64,000 nt of DNA from Chloroflexota bacterium (GTDB lineage: Bacteria; Chloroflexota; Anaerolineae; Aggregatilineales; Phototrophicaceae). The notes under the pieces were generated by a model. It was not told the origin of the DNA, ran no database searches, and was given only the letters and a program-made list of their open reading frames with translations. Positions 51,532 to 59,997 of this stretch are shown one piece after another. The DNA lies in NCBI GenBank assembly GCA_026708115.1, contig JAPOVL010000046.1:186001-250000 (forward strand). Direction: 5' to 3'. The number at the start of each line of letters is the position of its first letter. The first letter of the stretch is position 1. Position numbers and translations under genes: made by a program.

Positions 51532-53193
51532 TCATTCTATCGTGATGCTGCCTAGCGGCACGCGCGCGTCAAGCCATGGCCTTCCATCCGCTTGCCTTGC
51601 CGGCACGCGCTCTTGATCACGCGCGCGATATAGCCCGGTAAAGACGCTGTATCGCCCCGGCGGGAGGTCTGCGGGTAGCGTAACCTGCCAGGCTTCGCTG
51701 TCGGCCAGGCCGGCGTACCAAAGACGAGTTGGTAGGCGCGGTCCTAGCGGCTGCTGATCGTAGACGAACCATTCACTTGTCTTTTCGCGCCCAAAATGCA
51801 GAAACTGCACGTGGTCCTCGTCGCCGCTTTCGTCGCTGCGCCAGGAAAATGTGATCTCCAGTGTCTCTCCCGCAATTGCGCGTTCTGGCATTCTGACGGC
51901 ATGGAGAAGGACTCCGCTGTCAAACGCTGCCAGCGGGAGGGTCGGCGCTGCTGGTGAATGCGCTGGCAGGACCAACTCGCCCAGGATGACCTGGTTATCG
52001 CCGAGCAGGGGGAGATCGCTCGAGAGGACTTCCTGGCGCACATATTCATCGTCTTGCCGGCGCCAGAGCGTCAGCACAACCCAAAGCGCGCGGTTGACCG
52101 GAGCCTCCGGCGGGAATTCAATTTCAATCTCCTGAGCGTAAACTCGAACAAAATTATCCCCAAATAGTTGAAAACTGCGGTCGCGTTTCAGCAAATTATC
52201 TCGGCTAGCGACGGAGCCGCCGCTAGTCTGGTCGACCAGATGAATCGAATAGCCCAGCCCAATGTCGATCGAACCCCAAGGGTAACTGTAAAGTTGGAGC
52301 TCTATCTCTTCATCATCTACCTCAATATGGTAGCCGTACAAGTATTCTTCCGACTCAAATCGCACCAATGCGGGTTGAATCCCGTACCCGAATTTCTGAT
52401 AGGGGATATCCGGCACGGGGGATGCGCGGGCAAGCAGGAGGATCCAAAGCGCCGGCGCTACATAGAGCACCAGATGAACACGAGGCTTTGGCGTCGGTAC
52501 AATCCGGGAAAACTGGCCAAGCAAGGCGATTAGCGCCAGCCAGACACCAAGAATCTCGAGGGTTTCTTCGAAATAGTCGGGTTCCAGGCAGCCTCCAGAC
52601 GGGCGAAAAAATCCGATAGTGCCGCAGAAATCCGACGTCACATCAAACAGTAGCCCACCCACCGCAACTATTGACAGACCAAGCAACAGGCATATTTGCC
52701 AAATCCATGAGCCGCGTGGCGAGCGGACTGCTACAATCACCGTCGCCACCACCATCGCCGCGCCGACTACCATGTAATGCCCGCGCAGGTTATGAATGGA
52801 TGTTCTGAAGTCGAAAAACTCATCCAAACCAAGAAACAGAAAAACCAGGCCGAGCCCAAGGAAGTAAAGCCGCTGCCAGGCAGGTATTGTCCGTGCCTGC
52901 CAAGCTGTGAACAGCGCAACAACGCCGACCAGCGCCAGTTGCGCCGAAGCGAGCGCGCTGGGGATATTCCATTCCGCGCCTAACTTCCAGAGCCATTCTT
53001 GAAATAGCGACGTTGGCCGGATGGCCAAGCACAGCACGATCACCAACACCTGAGCCACCAACATGCCAATTGACAATCGTTTGGATGTCGGCGAGAGAGA
53101 CGGGCTCAGCCGCCTGTATACAAGCAGACACAGGGGGACATACAGCAAAAAGATATAGAGCCAGATTAAGTCTCTGGGTCTAATTTCAAACAT
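51532..53193 (-). CDS. Array membrane protein 1
   Basis: The first gene of the array in transcription order encodes 553 residues. The membrane domain carries FLFLGLDEFFDF (no HE after it) and EETLEILGVWLALIALLGQFS. The outer part contains YSIHLVDQTSGGSVASRDN, a PLGPRLPTRLWYAGLADSE loop and the closing FTGLYRARDQERVPARQADG. Each array member has this plan: about eight helices, then two beta-rich outer domains ending in a G-x-Y-x-V-F-T-G-(L/I)-Y-R-(A/T)-R-D motif that resembles C-terminal domains of some Chloroflexota glycosyltransferases. It follows the peptide ABC ATPase gene by 98 bases on the same strand. Confidence 0.8.
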   Translation of the reverse strand: MFEIRPRDLIWLYIFLLYVPLCLLVYRRLSPSLSPTSKRLSIGMLVAQVLVIVLCLAIRPTSLFQEWLWKLGAEWNIPSALASAQLALVGVVALFTAWQARTIPAWQRLYFLGLGLVFLFLGLDEFFDFRTSIHNLRGHYMVVGAAMVVATVIVAVRSPRGSWIWQICLLLGLSIVAVGGLLFDVTSDFCGTIGFFRPSGGCLEPDYFEETLEILGVWLALIALLGQFSRIVPTPKPRVHLVLYVAPALWILLLARASPVPDIPYQKFGYGIQPALVRFESEEYLYGYHIEVDDEEIELQLYSYPWGSIDIGLGYSIHLVDQTSGGSVASRDNLLKRDRSFQLFGDNFVRVYAQEIEIEFPPEAPVNRALWVVLTLWRRQDDEYVRQEVLSSDLPLLGDNQVILGELVLPAHSPAAPTLPLAAFDSGVLLHAVRMPERAIAGETLEITFSWRSDESGDEDHVQFLHFGREKTSEWFVYDQQPLGPRLPTRLWYAGLADSEAWQVTLPADLPPGRYSVFTGLYRARDQERVPARQADGRPWLDARVPLGSITIE

Positions 53194-53291
53194 ACGGACT
53201 CATACTTCTACCAGGGTCATGCAGGTCTCCGCGAGGTAGACGATATCGCGCTTGCCGCGTGCATACATCAGAGCAACCGAAGCGGTGGATC

Positions 53292-55460
53292 CTAAAGCGC
53301 GTTTGCCACCTGGCGCTTGAGTTTGGGCGAATCTTGATGCTCGCCGTAGAGGTGGCACTGGGCTGTGTGCTCGTTCTCGTCAGTGATTTGCGGTGGAGGG
53401 ACCGTGAGACAGGCTTCCATGGCGTCGGGGCAGCGCTGGGCGAAGGGACAGCCGACAAACTGCTCTGTGGGTCGGGGAACGCCTTCCTGTATTCGCAGTG
53501 GCGGGTTTTCAATGGTGGGATCGGGCACCGGTACGGCCGCGATCAGCGCCTTGGTATAGGGATGCTGCGGACTGTTGATGACCTGGTTGCTCGGACCTAT
53601 CTCGACAATCTCACCGAGGTACATGATAGCGATGCGGTCGCAGGTGTATTGGAGCAGCGACAGATCGTGCGAGATATAGACTGTCGCCAAACCCAACTCA
53701 CGCGCCAGGCGGCGGGTGGTGTTCAAGATGCCGGCGCGCACCGACACATCAAGCATCGACACCGGTTCATCCGCAACTAGAAAGTCGGGATGCAATACGA
53801 GCGCCCTCGCCAAGACAACGCGCTGCAACTGACCGCCCGAAAGTTGATGGGGGTACTTGTCGAGGAAAACTTCCGCCGGGCGCAAATTGACGCGATCCAA
53901 AGTCTCGATCACGCGATCAAGGCGCTGGTTCTCGTCTTTCCAGCCATGGATCACCAGCGGCTCGGTCAGCGAGCGATAGAGGGTGAAACGCGGATTAAGC
54001 GCCTCAAAGGGATTTTGGAACATCAGCTGGACGCGGCTGCGGAAGGTCAACAAGGAATCGTCATCCATCTCGTCGAGGTCGGCGCCGTCAAAGATGATTT
54101 CCCCGTCGCTGGCGTCGATCAGCTTAACCAGAAGTTTGCCCGTGGTCGATTTGCCGCAGCCGGATTCACCGGCCAGCCCCAGGCTCTCTCCACGTTTTAA
54201 CGAGAAGGAGATGTTGTTGACGGCATAAACTGTCTGCTCTTTATCGCCGCGCAGCAAACCTGCCAGTCCGCCGCCGATCTTGAAGCGTTTGGAAACGTCC
54301 CGCATTTCGAGCAAGGGGGCATCATCAAGCCCTCTCCCAGAGATGAAGGAGGGGCTTTTTCCCCCATCACCTAGTGATAAGGGACGTTCCGCTCCCCTTC
54401 CCTCCTTGTGGGGGAAGGGGCCGGGGGGTGGGGGGATTAACCCCTGCGCCACCTCCACGCGCTGCCACAGAGACGGGTCTTCTGATTGAACGCGCAGGAC
54501 ATCCATCTCGTTAGAGCGCAGGCAAGCGGCGGCGCGACCGTCGCCGATCGCTTCCAGATTCGGGTCTATGTCGTGACAGGCGTCCTGCACGAAGGGGCAG
54601 CGCTCGGCGAAACGGCAGCCGCTTGGGGGCTCGCGCAAGTCCGGCGGATAACCTTCAATGGAAACGAGCACATCGCGTGGGCGGGCCAGATTCGGGAATG
54701 CTTGTTGCAAGCCAAGACTGTAAGGATGGGCAGGCGAGGAAAAGAAGGGTTCAGCGGCAGCCTGCTCGACAATACGCCCGGCGTACATCACCGAAACCGA
54801 ATCGCAGACTTGCGCTACCACCGAGATATCGTGGGTGATGAGCATGACCGTCAGGTTCAGTTCCTGCTCCAATTCGCGCAGTACTTCCAGGATTTGATGC
54901 TGCACGATGACGTCAAGCGCGGTGACCGGTTCGTCGGCGATCAAGAGGCTCGGCTCCAGCGCCAACGCCATCGCGATGACGGCACGCTGTTTCATGCCGC
55001 CGGAGAACTCATGCGGATAATGCGTGAGTCGCTCGGTATCCAGGCCGACCAGGTCAAAAAGATCCGCCGCCCGCCTCAGCGCAGTTTTTTTGCTATATCC
55101 GCCACGCACCCGCAGCAGTTTCGTCAGTTGGCTGCCGACGCGCTGCACCGGGTTGAGCGAATCCATAGAGGCCTGGGGAATGGTCGCGATCTCGCGCCAG
55201 CGCAGTTGACGCATCTCTGCTGCTGGCAACTGCAGCAGATCCATGCCTTTGAACATGATCTTGCCGCCGGCAATCCGGCCGTTACGCGGCAGCACCTGCA
55301 CGATCGCCTTGAGCAGGGTAGTTTTGCCACAGCCCGATTCACCGATTAAGCCGAGGCGCTGTCCCTCTTCGAGATCGAGGGAAACGCCGTCAACCGCCTG
55401 TACGGTGCCGTCCTGTGTGGCGTAGTTGACGCTCAGATCGCGGATGGAGAGTATGGTCAT
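53292..55460 (-). CDS. Fused peptide ABC transporter ATPases (DppD-DppF type)
   Basis: A 722-residue protein that joins both ATPase subunits of a peptide importer. Domain 1 has Walker A GESGCGKTT, signature FSGGMKQRAVIAMALA, Walker B LLIADEPVTALD and the oligopeptide-type C-terminal cysteine cluster CRFAERCPFVQDACH. Domain 2 has GESGCGKST, LSGGQLQRVVLARAL, FLVADEPVSMLD and a second cluster CPFAQRCPDAMEAC. The linker (about residues 340-385, PPPPGPFPHKEGRGAERPLS and following) comes from an intergenic-type palindromic repeat that stays in frame. GAGG lies before the ATG. It energises the permeases at 56015 and 57017. Confidence 0.9.
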   Translation of the reverse strand: MTILSIRDLSVNYATQDGTVQAVDGVSLDLEEGQRLGLIGESGCGKTTLLKAIVQVLPRNGRIAGGKIMFKGMDLLQLPAAEMRQLRWREIATIPQASMDSLNPVQRVGSQLTKLLRVRGGYSKKTALRRAADLFDLVGLDTERLTHYPHEFSGGMKQRAVIAMALALEPSLLIADEPVTALDVIVQHQILEVLRELEQELNLTVMLITHDISVVAQVCDSVSVMYAGRIVEQAAAEPFFSSPAHPYSLGLQQAFPNLARPRDVLVSIEGYPPDLREPPSGCRFAERCPFVQDACHDIDPNLEAIGDGRAAACLRSNEMDVLRVQSEDPSLWQRVEVAQGLIPPPPGPFPHKEGRGAERPLSLGDGGKSPSFISGRGLDDAPLLEMRDVSKRFKIGGGLAGLLRGDKEQTVYAVNNISFSLKRGESLGLAGESGCGKSTTGKLLVKLIDASDGEIIFDGADLDEMDDDSLLTFRSRVQLMFQNPFEALNPRFTLYRSLTEPLVIHGWKDENQRLDRVIETLDRVNLRPAEVFLDKYPHQLSGGQLQRVVLARALVLHPDFLVADEPVSMLDVSVRAGILNTTRRLARELGLATVYISHDLSLLQYTCDRIAIMYLGEIVEIGPSNQVINSPQHPYTKALIAAVPVPDPTIENPPLRIQEGVPRPTEQFVGCPFAQRCPDAMEACLTVPPPQITDENEHTAQCHLYGEHQDSPKLKRQVANAL
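54320..54440. repeat. GC-rich palindromic repeat inside the ATPase gene
   Basis: The stretch is built of facing C-rich and G-rich runs (for example CTCCCCTTCCCTCC opposite GGGGGAAGGGG) and a second small palindrome around CACCTAGTG. Similar elements are intergenic at 55521-55680 and 62320-62370. Here the element is read through as the linker of the fused ATPase without a stop or frameshift. Confidence 0.75.
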
Positions 55461-55496
55461 CGACGCGACCTCGGTAAGACTATCAAATTAGGCGTA

Positions 55497-55980
55497 AGCG
55501 CTACTAAACCCCCCTCTAAATCTCCCCCCATTGCAATGGGGGGAGACTTCCTCGACGCTGGACGAACTTGCATTTGTCTGGATATTTCCTTGTTCGCACA
55601 CAGTTTTCTGTGAGGAGGCGGGCCGGTATTGCGGTCTCTAAGCCCCCCTCTCCAATGCGTTGGGGAGGGGGGGTGGGGGGTGGGGTTGGCAGAACATAGT
55701 ATAGACATTGCTGGTTCCTTAACGCTTGACTACATCCGCCGCAGACGCGGGATGTTTCTCTCTCCAAAGGGACTGAGGAGCGGACACCTTTTCATCGGAT
55801 GCGATATCACCGCAAAACTTGAATTTATTTCGGTGATTTTCGGGCGACCTGATAGGTCGCCCCTACAGTTTTCAAACATAAACTAGCCCTGTAGGGGTCA
55901 GCTATTAGCTGACCCGTCGTTATCATTCCGTGTTACTTCAAACATGTCCTCTCCTCAGCTCCAAAGGAGGAGAGCTTGGG
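55497..55980. repeat. Intergenic cluster of palindromic repeats
   Basis: The 550-base gap between permease and ATPase genes holds no gene but five palindromes: a perfect 26-base one without loop (55521-55546, TCTCCCCCC against GGGGGGAGA), a C-rich/G-rich pair at 55641-55680, a 9-bp GGGCGACCT hairpin (55842-55862), a 9-bp GGGTCAGCT hairpin (55895-55915) and CTCTCCTC/GAGGAGAG (55949-55974). Two families are represented, the G/C-run type and the GTAGGGGCGA type. They may form RNA structures between the operon genes. Confidence 0.75.
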
Positions 55981-56014
55981 AGAGGGGGCGATGTCGAGTT
56001 CATCGGCAAACTCC

Positions 56015-57001
56015 TCACATCCGCCGCAAACGGGGGAACAATACTTCCTCATAACCCCGCCCGATAAAGAATCCCGCCATCACGGTCAGCATGATGCAGA
56101 GCCCGGGCGGCACAATCCAATAGAAGGCCTCGCGGGAAAGCGCCAGAGAGTTAAAAGCGTCCTGCAGCATGTAACCCCAACTGATTGTCTCCGGGTCACT
56201 GAATCCCAGAAAGCTTACACTGGCTTCGGTCAAGATGGCCCAGGCAATGGCGAAGGAGCCATAAAGGAAGGAAAGCGGCAGAATACTTGGCGCGATATAG
56301 ACAAATATGATGCGCAGGTCGCTGGCGCCTGATACACGCGCTGCGCTGACGAAAGCTTGCTCTTTGATCACCAGCACTTGCGAACGGATGACGCGGCCGG
56401 TATCGCGCCACAAGAGCAGCGCCATAGCAATGACGACATTCCAGATGCTGGGATCAAAAAATGCGGAGATTACGATTATGAACGGGATAAACGGGATGCC
56501 AAAAGCAACATCGGCCGCCCGCATCAGAATGGTGTCGATCCAGCCGCCATAATAGCCGGCCAGCAAGCCGATAACCGTGCCGATGACCGCTACCGCAGCC
56601 GCCGCAGAAAAACCGACCAACAACGCCGAGCGCGAGCCGTGGATCAATTGCGAAAAAATATCGCGTCCGATATTGGTTGTGCCGAGCAAGAACGTGTTGG
56701 TATAGCCCTCCGCCACGTCTTCTCCCGGTTCGGCGAGCCAATAGGGCATCGCGTCTTTGATCCAATCGCCATCGCTGTTCTTGAGCGGGTTGAGCGGGTC
56801 GTTCGGGGCAATTTGTGGCGCCAATATCGCCACCACGGTGAAAATTGCGAAGATGAAGAGGCCAAACAGCGCCATCTTGTCGCGCTGAAATACTTCGAGG
56901 TTCGTCTCCCAGAGTTGACGAATGGCAGAGCCCTGCCGAAAGCGCGCCACCGTCTTCTTCTTGCCGGATTGCCCTTCACGCGCCATTGCGTCTTGTTGCA
57001 T
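56015..57001 (-). CDS. Peptide ABC transporter permease (DppC/OppC type)
   Basis: A 328-residue permease with a long polar N-terminus, a first helix (LFGLFIFAIFTVVAILAPQIAPNDP) typical of DppC, and the LGTTNIGRDIFSQLIHGSRSALLVG segment (usually LGTDxLGRDxxSR). The EAA loop lies at FVSAARVSGASDLRIIFVYIA. GGAGG precedes the ATG. It pairs with the upstream permease at 57017, separated by 15 bases. Confidence 0.92.
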   Translation of the reverse strand: MQQDAMAREGQSGKKKTVARFRQGSAIRQLWETNLEVFQRDKMALFGLFIFAIFTVVAILAPQIAPNDPLNPLKNSDGDWIKDAMPYWLAEPGEDVAEGYTNTFLLGTTNIGRDIFSQLIHGSRSALLVGFSAAAAVAVIGTVIGLLAGYYGGWIDTILMRAADVAFGIPFIPFIIVISAFFDPSIWNVVIAMALLLWRDTGRVIRSQVLVIKEQAFVSAARVSGASDLRIIFVYIAPSILPLSFLYGSFAIAWAILTEASVSFLGFSDPETISWGYMLQDAFNSLALSREAFYWIVPPGLCIMLTVMAGFFIGRGYEEVLFPRLRRM

Positions 57002-57016
57002 GGTCTTTCCTCCGCG

Positions 57017-58027
57017 TCAAGAGACCTGCGCTTGCGCCGATGCCCCTACGCGCGGGTCGAGCAAGCTGTATAAGATATCGGCGATGAAATTCATAAAGAC
57101 GATGATGAGCGCGATGAAGAAAAACGCCCCCTGCGCCAGCGGATAATCGGCTTGCTGGACCGCCCGCACCAGCGTCCGCCCCAACCCGGGCCAGGAAAAG
57201 ACGTGCTCAATCACCACGTTGCCGCCGATGCTATAGCCGATGCCCAGCGTCAGCGCTGTCAGCACCGGCAGCATGGCATTGCGCGCCGCGGTTTGGATCA
57301 TCACCCGCCACTCGCTGTACCCGGCCAGCCGGCTCATCGTCACATAGTCCTGGTCCAGCACTTCCAGCATGTTCGAGCGCATCAGCAGCAGCGGCAGCCC
57401 ATGCAAGTAAAGCGCCAGCGTGAACGTGGGCAAGATCATATGCCGCCAGAAGACCGGCGACATCAACTTGTCCCACTCCGTCTCCCAGCGGTAGCGCACG
57501 ATGGCTGGTCCGATGCCCGAAGAGGGCAATAATTTCAATTGGAAGGCGAAGAAGGTCAGCAATAACATGCCCACCCAGAATTGTGGCGCCGCTCGGGTCA
57601 TCAGCGTGAAGGTGGTCCCGACCCGCTCAAGCAAGCTGCCGCGCAGCGCCGCCATCGCGATGCCCCCCAGCACCCCCACCAAATAGGCCAGCAACAAAGA
57701 GCTCAAGGTCAAATAAATTGTGTTTGGCAAGTCCGCGCGCAAGATATCCATCACGCTCTTGCCGGAATAGCTGAAAGTTTCGCCCAGATCGAGTTTGAGC
57801 AGATTAAACAAATAAATGATGTATTGTTCGCCCAGCGGCTTGTCTAGGCCAAAACGCGCCAGCAGCGCCGCTTCCTGCTGTTTGGTGAAGGTGGTGTCGA
57901 TGTAGCTGGCCAAGGGATTGCTCGGCGCCAAACGGAATAGCAGGAACAGCAGCGTAACGATGATCCAGAGCACCATGACGCTCTGCAAAAAACGCCCCAA
58001 GATGTAATAAACGACGCCGCGGTTCAT
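57017..58027 (-). CDS. Peptide ABC transporter permease (DppB/OppB type)
   Basis: A 336-residue permease with six helices. The opening (YYILGRFLQSVMVLWIIVTLLF) and the FRLAPSNPLASY segment are the DppB signature, followed by LGLDKPLGEQY-like text. The EAA loop is YVTMSRLAGYSEWRVMIQTAARNAM, and FSWPGLGRTLVRAVQQADYPLAQG closes the domain. Two hairpins separate it from the binding-protein gene upstream. Confidence 0.92.
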   Translation of the reverse strand: MNRGVVYYILGRFLQSVMVLWIIVTLLFLLFRLAPSNPLASYIDTTFTKQQEAALLARFGLDKPLGEQYIIYLFNLLKLDLGETFSYSGKSVMDILRADLPNTIYLTLSSLLLAYLVGVLGGIAMAALRGSLLERVGTTFTLMTRAAPQFWVGMLLLTFFAFQLKLLPSSGIGPAIVRYRWETEWDKLMSPVFWRHMILPTFTLALYLHGLPLLLMRSNMLEVLDQDYVTMSRLAGYSEWRVMIQTAARNAMLPVLTALTLGIGYSIGGNVVIEHVFSWPGLGRTLVRAVQQADYPLAQGAFFFIALIIVFMNFIADILYSLLDPRVGASAQAQVS

Positions 58028-58050
58028 GTCTTAATCTCGCTTTATCGCGT

Positions 58051-58120
58051 GTAGGGGCGGCTTGTGGGCCGCCCGAACATGGACATATACTGATGCGGGC
58101 GAGCAAAGGCTCGCCCTTGC
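58051..58120. repeat. Two palindromes between binding-protein and permease genes
   Basis: GGGCGGC (58055-58061) pairs with 58068-58074, and GGGCGAGC (58097-58104) pairs perfectly with 58109-58116. Both belong to the GTAGGGGCGA/GGGCGAG family and lie in the gap between the peptide binding-protein stop and the permease start. Confidence 0.7.
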
Positions 58121-58147
58121 ATCTTCTGCGTTATTCAGCACCCAGCC

Positions 58148-59869
58148 TTACGGGTAAAGCAGGCGACCGTCGTCATCCCAGCTGTAGCCGGCGCTTTCCA
58201 GGAGAGCGCGCGCGCCTTCAATGCTGAAATCGTAAGTCGGCAGGTCATCACATTGGCGCCAGTATTCCAGCGCGGCCGAGACGAAGCTGTCCGCCGGCGC
58301 GGCCATGCCGTTGAAGATGTTGTCAATGATGAACTGCTGCGGGATCGTGTGCGCGACGGCCTGACGGAAGCTCACGTCGTCAAAGGGCGCATAGCGCACG
58401 TTGAAGGCGAAGTAGTTCATACCGATGCTGATCGCCGAGAATAAGTCAAGGTGCTCGTTTTCGTTCACGATGTCTTGTAGTACGCCCGGGTCGCCCGGCC
58501 ACTCCCAAAGGAAGTTCATCTCGCCGGACTGGATCTGCCCCAGCGTCGCTTCTTGATTTGGCAGCACGTTCATCAGCCAAGTGTCGATCTGGGGAAGCGC
58601 CCAGTGGCCGTCGAAAGCCTCCAGCAAGACAAACTCGTTCACATCAAAGGCGACGTACTTGAAGGGACCGGAGCCGATCGGGATTTCTTCCTGGATCGAG
58701 TCGGCATCGGCGTCATCCCTCGTTAGCAGATCGTCGATGATCGGTTCCCAAACGTGCTTGGGGATCAAGTTCAGCTTGGCCAGCGAACTGGTCTCGAAGG
58801 CTGCCGAAGGCGTGTGCAGCGTGAAACGCAGGGACAGGTCGTCGATGATCTCGATATTGGCAACGTTGCGGGCGAAGGGATGATAATCGGGCGCTTCCGG
58901 ACGGAACTCTTCGTTGCCATCCTCGTCCACCTGCGTCGTGCCGGCCAATGCCGCTTCAAAGGAGTAGGCGGCATCATCGGACTGCACCGCTTCACCGTCG
59001 TGCCAGGTCATGCCCTGGCGCAAGGTAACGACCACGTTCAGCGGATCTTCCCATACCACGCTCTCTGCCGCCCAGGGCTCTGGCACGCCAATCGGGTTGA
59101 TGCGCATCAGGCGGTCCCAGGTCATCTCCGTTACGCGGCTAGGCGCGTCGCCGGCGATCTCCAGCGGGTTGAAAGAATTCAGGAAGGAAGTGGTTGAGGT
59201 GATCAGCGTCTTGTCGTCCCCAGTCGGCTCAATCCCGATCCAGGTCCAGAAATTATGCACGCCGATGCCGGCCTGCGTCACAATGCTATCCGCATTGAAG
59301 GTATCCGTATTGACGACCTGAGGCGTGAGCGGGTGAATGAAGTACGCGTTCACCATATCGTTGCGGATAACTTGCTGCGCTTCGCAGATGAGCTCCAGCC
59401 GCGCTTCCTTGTCAGCCACTTCCACGCGCTGCGCTTCGGCCAAGGCGTCATAATCGGGATTGTTGTAGCCGATGAAGTTATAACCGCCGTCGCGGACGCT
59501 GGAATGGAAGAGGTTGTAGGTGAACTCATCCGGGTCCGAGCGCTCGGGGCGGCCCACCATGCGCCAGTGCGTCATCTGGAATGGACGCTCGGCGCGGCCT
59601 TCGCCCTCGACGCGGCTGTACCAGATTTCATCGATCAACTGTGCCCAAGGGATGGCGCGGTGTTCGACTTCCAGTCCTAGCTCGCGCATGTTCTCGACGA
59701 CCAGACGAGTAGTCTCATATTCGATTGGGCGCTCAGCCTGTGTGACAGAATGAACGATAATCGACGGCACCATTTCCCCCGCGCTTTGCGACGATACCGG
59801 CACAACCGCTACCATCACCAAAGCGAGCAAGGCGGCAATCACTGATATTCTTGCCAGTTTTCTGCTCAT
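58148..59869 (-). CDS. Peptide ABC binding protein (family 5) with permuted lobes
   Basis: A 573-residue exported protein with a signal peptide (MSRKLARISVIAALLALVMVAV...SSQS). The start is ATG 59869, with GGAG upstream. Normally family-5 proteins begin with the FNPL and TWHDGE.V..DDAAYSFE parts, reach FRQAVA.AI and LLESAGYSWDDDG in the middle, and end with the lobe containing a helix, strand and N-x-D-x-D-x-L. Here that last lobe comes first (RLVVENMRELGLEVEHRAIP, GYNNPDYDALAEAQ, residues 60-230), then FLNSFNPLEIAGD and TWHDGEAVQSDDAAYSFE, and the protein stops right after GYSWDDDGRLLYP. This is the order expected of a circular permutation. The peptide or other ligand is unknown. Confidence 0.85.
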   Translation of the reverse strand: MSRKLARISVIAALLALVMVAVVPVSSQSAGEMVPSIIVHSVTQAERPIEYETTRLVVENMRELGLEVEHRAIPWAQLIDEIWYSRVEGEGRAERPFQMTHWRMVGRPERSDPDEFTYNLFHSSVRDGGYNFIGYNNPDYDALAEAQRVEVADKEARLELICEAQQVIRNDMVNAYFIHPLTPQVVNTDTFNADSIVTQAGIGVHNFWTWIGIEPTGDDKTLITSTTSFLNSFNPLEIAGDAPSRVTEMTWDRLMRINPIGVPEPWAAESVVWEDPLNVVVTLRQGMTWHDGEAVQSDDAAYSFEAALAGTTQVDEDGNEEFRPEAPDYHPFARNVANIEIIDDLSLRFTLHTPSAAFETSSLAKLNLIPKHVWEPIIDDLLTRDDADADSIQEEIPIGSGPFKYVAFDVNEFVLLEAFDGHWALPQIDTWLMNVLPNQEATLGQIQSGEMNFLWEWPGDPGVLQDIVNENEHLDLFSAISIGMNYFAFNVRYAPFDDVSFRQAVAHTIPQQFIIDNIFNGMAAPADSFVSAALEYWRQCDDLPTYDFSIEGARALLESAGYSWDDDGRLLYP

Positions 59870-59997
59870 GACTCGTTTTTCTCCATTTCTTCGTTTTCTT
59901 GACAATTAGCGGTCGATCCATCTTGGCGGTATTGGCGGCACCTCCTTCAATTACAATTCAATTCCTCAAATCTGAAAACGGACGAATGACGTATCTG

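Noticed and set aside
53186..53512. 108-codon minus-strand frame at the end of the fused ATPase gene
   Set aside because: It is a shifted frame of the ATPase coding region with no homology or start signal; the 98-base gap to 53193 holds no gene.
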